The position numbers and the translations under genes are program-made. A DNA stretch of 64,000 bases from the NCBI GenBank assembly GCA_038277395.1, contig CM076196.1, positions 128,709,410 through 128,773,409 of the forward strand, given 5' to 3'. The notes below the pieces were generated by a model. That model saw only the letters and a list, made by a program, of their open reading frames with translations, was not told the origin of the DNA and made no database searches. Origin of the DNA: Dryocosmus kuriphilus (Eukaryota; Arthropoda; Insecta; Hymenoptera; Cynipidae). Of this stretch, positions 56,143 to 64,000 are shown piece after piece (positions within the stretch are counted from its first letter, which is position 1; every line of letters begins with the position of its first letter).

Positions 56143-57892
56143 TCCTTACCAGAAAAAATGTTCACTAACGGCTCTCGTGGTCTCTCACGCTTCTGAATGT
56201 CCGGAGAGAGGCGTATCGTGAAACTTCCAAATGATCCGTTGGCGAAAGGCTCGGCGTGCAGGCAGTACTCATTTGGTTCGGATTGTGGAGAAATGCCAGG
56301 AACCGTTCTGCTCCAATCTATGGTTTCTAACGAATTGGTCCTTCTGTGGTGTACGTTGTCTCTGCGCCTGCAGATGAATCCAACGACAAATTTCCGCCTC
56401 GAGTTCTGGGTCCTCTCTTTGAGCATCAGGTACTTCCTTGAAGAGCGTTGAAGTGAGGGTCATGTGAATGACGGGGAGGCGTTCAGTGGTATCTTCGAAC
56501 ATGCTCGGGTAGCTTGGGGGAGCCATCCGCTCCAGTTCAGGTTCTCCCTCGTGTCCTTCTGTCTATCTAACCAAGTGAGGGTCTTGCTGTCGGTGCGCAA
56601 GACGAACCGCTGATCCTCGAGGTAGGGCCTGAAGTGCTTGATTGCCCAATCCAAGGCGAGATATTCCTGCTCATTGTAGTAGTAGGAGGCTTTGGTGGGC
56701 GAGAACTTGGCGGTGGCGTAGGCGATGATCCGGTGATGTTCTTCGGGTTCCTGCTGCATTAGGACTGCACCCATTCCACGGGCACTGGCATCAGTTTGGG
56801 GGACAAAGTAAAGGGATGGATTCGGCCTACTGAGTAGAGCGTGGCTCTTGAAAGCCCGATTGGCGGCTTCGAGGGCGTGCTGGACTCCTGTGGTCCACCT
56901 GTATGGTCGGCGGTGATTTCAGGGTATCGAGGAACGTACTCGTTGAGCCAGTGCATGGTCCCAAGCAAGGACCTCAAACCCTTCCGAGTGCGAGGTGGTT
57001 CGTCATCTAAAATGGCTTGGAGATGTTTCGGTTGAGGTAGGTTGCCTTTGGATGTAGCAACGTGCCCCAAATAAGGCAAACAGTTTTGCCCGAATTGGCA
57101 CTTATGCGGGAAGCAGGTGAGTCCGTAGATGTCCAATCGCTCGAAGACCAGCGATAGGTGGAGGAGGTGTTGTTGCCAATTATCTAAGAAAACAATGATG
57201 TCATCTAAGTAAGCGATGGTGAATTGCCTCCAGTGGTCAGCGAGCACGTGGCGCATGAGTGTTTGAAATGTTCCCAGGTGCATTTTTCAACCCAAAAGGT
57301 ATAACCCGGAACTGTACTGGCCCACGCTGGGGGTGGTGAAGGCCGTGTATCTTCGGCATTCTGGAGACAAGGCGATCTGCCAGTACCCACTCTTTAAATC
57401 CAGGGTTGAAAAGATTTTGGAGTTGCCGATATCCTTCAGGATCTCGTGGATCCTTGGTAAGAATTGCGGAGCGTCTATCATCTGTTCATTGATCCGCCGG
57501 TAGTCCACGCAGAAACGATAATCTCCGTCCTTCTTGCCGGCGACTACGATGGCGCAACTGTAGGGAAAATCGGTGGATTCGATCATTCCATTGGCGAGCA
57601 TGTCCCTAACCTGGTCGTCGAGCCATCGTCGTTTTTGTTCCGAATATCTTCGTGGTGGTTCCCGGAATGGTGTTGGATCCGCAAGATGAACCTCGTGTTG
57701 GACGGCCATCGTTTGCCGCAGAGGGCGGCCCTGATATAAGATCCAGGAATGTAGCCCCGCCGCAGCGAGGAATCGAGCTTGATATTCGGGGGGGGAATTG
57801 GTAGGATAATTCCGGTAGAGGAATATCCTTTATCGGCTGTCGAGACCCCGGGATGAGGTAGACCCGATGCCGTTCCTGAGCTCCGAAATATA
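56143..57892 (-). pseudogene. pol: Reverse transcriptase and RNase H of Gypsy no. 3
   Basis: 57709-57287 carries the RT N-terminal half (GDYRFCVDYRRINEQMID, IFSTLDLKSGYWQIAL). 57283-56759 carries the catalytic YLDD box (QFTIAYLDDIIVF) and CQFGQNCLPYLGHV. RNase H follows at 56774-56460 (NEQEYLALDWAIKHFRPYLE, LRTDSKTLTW). At least three frame breaks (near 57290, 56780, 56460) separate the pieces. The 57606-57890 part joins protease to RT and was originally continuous with sequence now at 59219 and beyond, across the mariner. Confidence 0.82.
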
Positions 57893-59216
57893 CGAGGTGT
57901 GATCGAAAAGTAAGGTGACTTTGTGAATCTCGCGGGACGCGTACAGTCGATATTCGCTTTCTTTTTCTCTTGTGTTGGTACACTCGTCCCAAACATATGC
58001 ACAGTTTCAGCTATATAGCATTTTTTGTTTGTTCGTGAGAGGCATAAAGGTTAGAAGTATTTTGCTTTCTCGGCGATTTTCTGCTGTCGAAAAAAATAGA
58101 TCAAAGAATTTGCATCCAATTTTGTGTAAAAAATGGAATTAAGTGCTCCAAAACACTTGAAATGTTGACAGTTGCATACGGTGTGTGTACTCTGAGTAAT
58201 TAAAAAATGTTTATAACTGGTGCAAGCTCTTTCGGGAAGGCCTAGAAGATGTTAATGACGAAGCTCGCCCTGGACGTCCCAGAACGTCAACAACTGACGA
58301 AAACGTTGAAGAAGTGAAGAAAATAGTGTTGGCGAATCGTCGGATTACCATTAGAGAAGTTGCTGATGATGTCGGCATCTCGTTTAGCTCGTGCCAAACA
58401 ATTTTAGTGGATATTTTGGGCACGAGACGTGTGTCAGCGAAGTTTGTTCCGAGATTGCTAAATTTTGACCAAAAGAACTGTCGCGTGAGCATCGCTCAGG
58501 AGCTGTTGAATGACGTCAACGGCGACTGAGACTTGCTCAAAAGGATCATAACAGGTGATGAAACATGAGTATATGGTTATGACGTCGAAACTAAGGCTCA
58601 CTCGTCCCAGTGGAAGCATTCTGAATCACCAAGACCGAAAAAAGCACGCCAAGTTCGATCAAATGTCAAGGTTTTGCTTACCGTTTTCTTCGATTAATTA
58701 TCATGGCGTAGTGCATCAGGAGTCCTTACCACAAGGTCGTACAGTTAATAAAGAGTAATACCTTGAAGCTATGAGCTGTTTGCATGAAGCAATACGAAAA
58801 AACATCCGGAATTGTGAAAAACCAATCATGGTTATTGCACCACGATAATGCGCCAGCTCACACTTCATTGCTTGTTCGTAATTTTTTGGTCAATAGGAAT
58901 ACCATAATCATGCCTTAGCCACCGTATTCACCAGATTTGGCTTCCTGCGACATTTTTCTGCTTCCAAAACTGAAAAGACCCATGAAATTAGGGCGTTTTG
59001 CGACGATTTAAGAACTAAAGACCGCATCGCTGGAAGAGCTGAAGGCTATACCAAAAAGTGCTTATCAGAAATGCTTTGAGGATTGGTAAAAGCGCTGGCA
59101 CAAATGTATTATATCCGAGGCGGATTACTTTGAAGGGGATAACATTAATATTGATGAATAAATAAATATTTTTTAATAAAAATGAAAAGTCACTTTACTT
59201 TTCGACCACACCTCGT
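57893..59216 (+). mobile_element. mariner element inserted in Gypsy no. 3
   Basis: 1,324 bp. Inverted ends CGAGGTGTGATCGAAAAGTA and TACTTTTCGACCACACCTCG with TA duplications at 57891-57892 and 59217-59218. Contains one transposase pseudogene on the plus strand, opposite in direction to the host retrotransposon. Confidence 0.92.
58050..59161 (+). pseudogene. mariner transposase (DD34D), broken
   Basis: Recognisable from about 58215 (WCKLFREGLEDVNDEARPGR) through the helix-turn-helix (ITIREVADDVGISFSS). The first catalytic motif is ITGDET, followed by a stop where a Trp is usual. Then VYGYDVETKAHSSQWK, GVVHQE and LPQGRTVNKE, the second Asp in LLHHDNAPAHTS (about 58847), and the third Asp in LASCDFFL, 34 residues on. 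The frame ends DNINIDE-TAA at 59161. Several stops and at least one frameshift inactivate it. The DD34D spacing and TIRs identify mariner proper. Subfamily not assigned. Confidence 0.9.
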
Positions 59217-59545
59217 ATGTACCCCAGGCTGTGCTCGTACACCACTCGGTGGCGTTCGAACCAGGGAATTTCGAGTATTGCTTCGTTGGACAGTTCGTGA
59301 CTCACGAGGAAAATGCCGGGGTAGTACTGACCACTGATCTCGGGTGTCAGTTGGATTGAGCCTATCAACTTGAGAACTGTTCCCTGGGCTGCAAGTTTTG
59401 CATATGGACGGCTGGGTTCTAGGGACCATATTTGGGCGTTACTCAATAAAGATGCATGGATGAAGTTGTCTGAAGAACAGGAATCGACGTAAGCGATGGC
59501 TTCCGTATTCCCGAAACATATCCGAAGTCCAGTGAGGCGGCGGGG
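59195..59545 (-). pseudogene. pol: Protease region of Gypsy no. 3
   Basis: Retropepsin-like segment: ICFGNTEAIAYVDSCSSDNF, where the usual active-site triad D-S/T-G reads D-S-C. Downstream ISGQYYPGIFLVSHELSNEA and AILEIPWFERH fit the second half of the fold. The frame is open from about 59545 to the mariner border near 59217, then continues beyond the mariner around 57890. The Gly-to-Cys change alone would be expected to disable the enzyme. Confidence 0.65.
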
Positions 59546-59564
59546 GGGACACTGGTAAAACTAG

Positions 59565-60544
59565 TTATTGGTGCCCTGGGTTGGCAGGCTGCTCGACGGT
59601 CTCCCTGGCCGCGGAGCTTCTCCAGTTTTCCTGAGGGACGTCCCGGCGTTGGGACTTGAAAATCGGGCAGTCCCGCTGAAAGTGGTACTCCGGACAGTAG
59701 TGGTAGGGTGTAGCCCTCCACAGCTGTTCTGTTTCGTTGGTTGCGGCTCCGGCCGGTGTTTTCTTGTCTTCTTTCTTCGCCTCCTTCCGAGGCTGGTCTT
59801 CGACTTCGTCTGCTTCCACCTCCGCGGCCCGGTCCAGCAGATCCCCGAACGTTTGTGGAAAGGCTGACCGGATAACCTGTCGAATCGACGGTCGGAGGGA
59901 TTCTAGAAGGATGTGGATAATGTATTCTTCAGCGGTACCTGGCAGAAGTCGTAGGGCCAGCATATACATTTGTTGGAGGAAGACTGCGACGGTCTCCTTG
60001 TCCGTCTGCTTTCTCGAGTAAAGTTGAGCATTGAACCGCATGATGGTGGTGTGGCTAGCGTATTTCTGGCGAAGAATTTCCTTGAATTTGCTCAAGTCAG
60101 TAAGAGGGATTTGTACACCTCCCACAACTTTGAGGCGGACTCACGTAAGGCCTTTCCTGCCAGGCGGGTCCAGTGGAGTTGTTCGGTGGCGGTTTGAGCG
60201 AAATAGTGCTCGCACTCGCGTATAAAAGCGTCCGGTTCCTCGTGGTCCTGTCCTGAGAAGTGAGGTAGATCCAGAGATAGGGCTCGGATAGCTCTGATAA
60301 GGGTGGTCCAGCCCGAGGAGGACAGATATGCCAGTGGGGCTGCGGACAGGGCTATGTAAGGGGTCATCTGGTAGGTGGACGGCTGAGTGACGGTCGATGA
60401 TGTCCCGGGCGAAGCTCGGTGGATCGTCGACCGTCCGCTGGTCGTTCCTACTTGTTGCTGGAACGGGTGCTGGGTTCTGATTGGCTCACTGGAGGTGGCA
60501 GTGGCGTCGGCGGCTCGTAATGTCAACATAAACATTCGAGGCAT
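59565..60544 (-). pseudogene. gag: gag of Gypsy no. 3
   Basis: Two frames, 60544-60092 and 60125-59565. The first has a Ser/Thr-rich N-terminus then LPHFSGQDHEEPDAFIRECE, a typical gag capsid-like start. The second has FKEILRQKYASHTTIMRFNA and FGDLLDRAAEVEADEVEDQP, and ends in a damaged zinc knuckle (CPEYHFQRDCP; the CxxC pair is incomplete). A frameshift near 60110 joins them. Starting at 60544 is a guess, because the real start could lie further right. The leader to the primer site runs to 61048. Confidence 0.75.
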
Positions 60545-61048
60545 GTCGGAAAGTTTCGACGAAGTTGGTACCGAATGGCTGCGCCGATTCGGTGTTGGTG
60601 ACAGGCTTGTCTATCGAGGGCGTATCGAAGCCATGTTTTTGTTACTGGTATTGAGTGCCGATAAGTGCAAACAATTCAGTTTTGCTGGTTTCACCGGTCC
60701 GACGGATATAGTGCGGGTTGTGTCCACAGCTTCGGGAAATCCCCTTTCTTGTGACGAGTCTTCGGATTCTGAAGTACGAGTGTGTACAGAATGTACTTAT
60801 GGGGAAAGGGTCGCACATGAGTATAAAAACGGGAGGAAATGAAAATCAATTCTCCAGACTTACATAATTGTTCTCAAATGATTGACGTACATTGCTTTGA
60901 AAATAGAATGGCAGTAAAATAATTAAAAACCAATCCTTTAAGACGCAAAACAAAAGCAAAATTACATTTTAAAATAGCAAAGTGAACAGAAAGCAAAAGA
61001 GCATGGGAATCTCGAGCGTCTTTCTGGCCCCAGAGATTGGGCCGCCAA
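60545..61048 (-). other. Leader region of Gypsy no. 3 with primer binding site
   Basis: Between gag and the 5' LTR. At 61035-61048 the minus strand reads TGGCGGCCCAATC directly after the LTR end, a standard tRNA primer site position. The plus-strand frame at 60387-60842 is a shadow of gag and leader. Confidence 0.6.
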
Positions 61049-61494
61049 TTGATACGATTTCCATGTGGTGAAGGAATGTATCTCCACTTATTTGGAAGGA
61101 CGAGAGGACATTGTTGTGGGTTAGGATGGTATGCACATCGGGAAGGGAGTTCTGGAGGGGTTCATGCGCGATTTGGCGTGGTATTCGTCTAGTGCCTCCA
61201 TGTTCTCAGGTGGTTTCGTTCAGTTGGATGAGGTGGGGATTGTGGTACGCGTAATGCATCCCCGCATTAGCCGCCCCACTAGGAGCGGCTGTCCATTTTT
61301 ATTCAGGCTGAGAAAGGAGTTTCCATCAGTCTGAAAAACCGGCGTCGTACGTAATCCCGCTCCCTGTGGTCACGCTTAATCGGGGATTTGAAGGACGTAA
61401 GATAAGCTGGATAGGTGGGTCCGTAAAAATTGACGTTGGGGCAACCCCCTTTGTCGCAGAGTCGGAAGGTGTCGAGAAATAACACCCTCCTAGC
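61049..61494 (-). repeat. 5' LTR remnant of Gypsy no. 3
   Basis: Starts (plus strand) TTGATACGATTTCCATG. 61102-61494 matches 52812-53208. It stops at CCTCCTAGCCGTG, where the 3' LTR continues for another ~1.4 kb. The promoter half is therefore missing and this copy cannot be transcribed from its own LTR. Confidence 0.8.
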
Positions 61495-62670
61495 CGTGTA
61501 GAGTTAATAGGCCGTTTTTAGGCCCACTTGGATTTTTCTTATTTTTGGTTAAAATGGTGGTCTGGATTAGCCTCTCCCATGCAAAAATAAGCATATAATT
61601 TTTATTATGTGCTCTCAAATCAATATTTTTGTCATGATAAACTATTTCAGCATGTTTAGTGTTTGCATAATCATTTTTATATATAAATTATATACAATAA
61701 TTTTACATGGACTATTTCCCTCAAACCGATTTAAAAATAGAAAATGTTTCTTTTAAAATAAACCATTTTGGCAACCACTTTTACATGTATTTTGAGACAC
61801 AGCCTTATTGTCAGCGAGTTTTGATATACTTTTATTGATGAGCTCTCATGATCCCACTTTTTCGAAATTGTTTCCTATATATAAATATATATGTGAAAAT
61901 AATCAGTATGAGTATGTTTGTGCTGCCAGTCAAATTCCGCCTTGAATACTATCCTCTTTTTTGGTTTGTTACATAACATTATTGTGCACTATTTTGAGGA
62001 GTTAATCAGTAAAATGGATGGTTGTTCTTTATAGTTTTAAGCACACTTTCATTCTTCTTAGAACCCCAATTCATCTTTCTCATTGTAAGATTCCTGAACA
62101 CTAGAAAATCAACTCATTGAAAAATGTACAAAGATGAATCCCATCAAGAAGATGAGATTCGGTTGAAATATTTTAGTTTTAATGTAGGGAATTTAAAAAT
62201 ATCTGTGAAAACTATCATTAATAATAGTTGGTATCCTTCTGTGCTAAGGATACATAGATACCCGGTCAACTTCTTCCCAAAAAACTAAAGTTATAATCTG
62301 CCTATATTTAAAGGCAAACTTGGATATTCCTTGACAATTAATACGGAAAAAAGTATTCTGTCACACGTACAATTTCGAACAGTAAAGCTGAGGTTTAAAG
62401 TGCGTCTTCTGTGAAGTGAACAGTTTTCACCGTATTTAATACAATATGAACTAGTAATATAAAAGTATACTGGTCGAAATCGTTCTTGTAGCAATGCACA
62501 AAGCAAATATTACAGTTGGACACTGTAAAGGAGAAAAGCACTGGCAGGCACTCTTTAAATTACTGCTCCACATTGTAAGATTTCACTCGTGAGCTGACAT
62601 GCGTTACGTTCATACCAATGTAAACTAAAGATTATGAATAGACACTTTAAAGTTTGTAAGGTAAACTCTT
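61495..62670. other. AT-rich stretch, no gene
   Basis: No recognisable frame, RNA or repeat. Ends at the hAT terminus. Confidence 0.45.
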
Positions 62671-62689
62671 CAGTATTTGACACGTTACT

Positions 62690-62832
62690 GTCCGAAAGTA
62701 ACGCGTTAACGTTACCGTTACTGCCTCAAAATTTGTAACGCGTTACCGTTACCGTTACTTTTTAAAAAAACTAACGCGTTATCGTTACGGTTACTGAAAA
62801 AAGTAACGCGTTACCTTGTCGTTACTATTTTA
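62690..62832. repeat. hAT subterminal GTAACG repeats
   Basis: AGTAACGCGTTAACGTTACC, TGTAACGCGTTACCGTTACC and AGTAACGCGTTACC occur in tight succession in both orientations, as in several insect hAT families. Confidence 0.8.
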
Positions 62833-63059
62833 AATTATATTTTTAATACATTATTTGAATGTCTTAAGAATCTTAAGAATTTTGTATATATAATTCAAAT
62901 ATGAAAATTTTAATAAAACTGGAAATTGTATTTACATCTATGTAACATAATTAAAAAATAGTGAATTTGTCTATAATCTCTCTTTTATGTAAACTATTAA
63001 TAATTTTATAAATCTATAAATAATATTATAAATCTATAATACTGTCTACAGACTTAAGA

Positions 63060-63868
63060 CTTTCCACAAAACTTCCTATTTTTTTTTCAGTAGTACAAGT
63101 TTTTCGAAAAGTTCGTTGCTCATGCGATGTCTTTTGTCCAAAAGAATCAATCCGGCTGTACTGAACAATCGCTCAACAGATGCACTGCTCGGTAATCATG
63201 TATTGTATCGAATAAATAATTCCTTTAGATAAGGAAATGCATGCAAGGAAGATTGGTTATTTGCTTCGTGTTTTAAGAAATTCCTGTAACTCTTCGACTC
63301 CCGTTTTTTGAAACTGATCTCTCATGAAGCGAAAAAAATGTTCTCTAACAATTTTATCTTCATCAGTCTTTTTCTCTCCGAGAGGCTTTTTGTTTACAGC
63401 GGCATTATTTTCGAATAGTGCCTCTACGCATCTTCTTGCTGCTCCTAATTTTTCTTGAGGTAACCAGTCGAACTTAAAAAAGGGATGCAAACAAGCTTTT
63501 TTTTCGCTTTCGGTGAATCGGAAGAATCTTGAGTTTCGTGATCAACTCCGATGGGATCTACCTCTTAATTATTAATTTTCCTCTATCACTCTATCAGATA
63601 AGACTAAATTGTGAAACCACTGCCCTGTCATGAAAACAACGGTATAGAGTAATCGCGTCCTCATGTGCTCGTGAGATTAACCACCAGCGTTGGCACGTTT
63701 ATTTGAACAAGTTTCATTTCGCGCTTCAGAACTACCAACCTTACTATTTAAAAATTTTGCAGATTCAATGAGGCGCATTTTCGTGGAGAAAAAATATTTG
63801 GTTGGTACATCAGTAGCAGAGATATGGTAGATATATATAATATAATATGTACACACACACACACACAC
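63060..63868 (-). pseudogene. hAT transposase, C-terminal half, broken
   Basis: 63490-63257 encodes MHPFFKFDWLPQEKLGAARR and EDKIVREHFFRFM. A 1-bp frameshift near 63270 leads to HEANNQSSLHAFPYLKELFI, one stop, then SASVERLFSTAGLILLDKRH, the conserved hAT C-terminal dimerisation/catalytic-end motif, ending near 63060. Upstream pieces at 63868-63677 (STKMRLIESAKFLNSKVGSS) probably belong to the same gene in another frame. Superfamily hAT is well supported by the SVERLFS motif. Not functional here. Confidence 0.8.
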
Positions 63869-63870
63869 AC
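63850..63870. repeat. (CA)n microsatellite
   Basis: Uninterrupted CA dinucleotide run after a TATAATATGTA stretch. Confidence 0.9.
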
Positions 63871-64000
63871 ATCATGTAGAATTACTGTAAGAAAACACAT
63901 TGCCTGGTTGGTTTTCTTGACATTTAAATATTTAATGCAATGCTAAACGTACTTAAAAATTTTATAACGTAACCTGCATTACTTTGCATTACCGTCATCA

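Larger units (their letters stand above)
52811..61494 (-). mobile_element. Gypsy-type LTR retrotransposon no. 3 with very long LTRs
   Basis: Minus-strand element with gag, protease, RT, RNase H and integrase in order. Its LTR begins TTGATACACGTC at 54644 (right after a purine tract read as GGAAGGGGGTGAA) and ends ...CGTATCAA at 61049, next to the primer site TGGCGGCCCAATC. The inverted tips TTGATAC/GTATCAA define an LTR of about 1.9 kb. The 3' LTR lacks about 53 bp of its outer end (abutting HINE E). The 5' LTR is cut after about 446 bp at 61494. All genes are broken and a mariner interrupts pol. Confidence 0.85.
62671..64000 (-). mobile_element. hAT transposon, left part (runs off the window)
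   Basis: Starts CAGTATTTGACACGTTACTG followed by a cluster of GTAACGCGTTAC-type subterminal repeats (62694-62830), then a minus-strand hAT transposase. AAACTCTT (62663-62670) is the candidate 8-bp duplication. The partner would be beyond 64000. Confidence 0.7.

Noticed and set aside
60387..60842. 151-codon plus-strand frame near gag of Gypsy no. 3
   Set aside because: Antisense to gag and leader, with no domain signal.

Overview
This window looks like nuclear DNA of an arthropod, most likely an insect. It is AT-rich, crowded with short spurious frames, and every reading frame I can interpret belongs to a transposable element. I find no convincing host gene and no rRNA. The element mix (Gypsy, mariner, hAT, a Polinton/Maverick-like element, a DINE-1/Helentron-like family, and a LINE with an insect-type 3' end) fits insects. 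Nothing pins down the order.

Layout. (1) 1-2672: AT-rich flank with a three-unit minisatellite and a hairpin MITE. (2) 2673-20708: a nest. A small hAT-type element (8-bp target duplication ACAATGAC) holds a 17.5-kb giant palindrome (2750-20205) with a 6-bp target duplication CATAAC and AG...CT ends, as in Polinton/Maverick. Its two ~6-kb arms surround a ~0.8-kb unique loop carrying one acidic ORF. The left arm alone has three later insertions, each shown by the intact empty site in the right arm: a 736-bp MITE of 12-bp GTCGTAAAC-type units, a 2.9-kb transposon with CACTGG ends, and a 1.0-kb CCCTGCT-ended MITE. An internally deleted LINE sits in both arms. (3) 20841-37557: a second long-TIR transposon. 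Its left 1.8-kb TIR is intact. The internal part carries a decayed gene joining an OTU-type cysteine protease domain to an IS630/Tc1-like transposase. The right TIR is split by a Gypsy retrotransposon (27464-32096) and three copies of a Helentron-like non-autonomous family (HINE-like), all placed in T-runs that are still empty in the left TIR. (4) 37558-52810: decayed repeats, a LINE ORF1-like coiled-coil remnant, a Gypsy integrase remnant, and further HINE-like copies. (5) 52811-61494: a Gypsy element on the minus strand with a very long (~1.9 kb) LTR that contains an ORF. Its pol region is interrupted by a mariner (57893-59216). (6) 62671-64000: the start of an autonomous-type but decayed hAT that runs off the window.

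The value of the window is stratigraphic: paired arms give internal controls (filled versus empty sites) that define element ends and insertion order without a reference genome. Essentially all coding sequences are broken by stops or frameshifts. Percent identities, family names and copy numbers would need searches I could not run.
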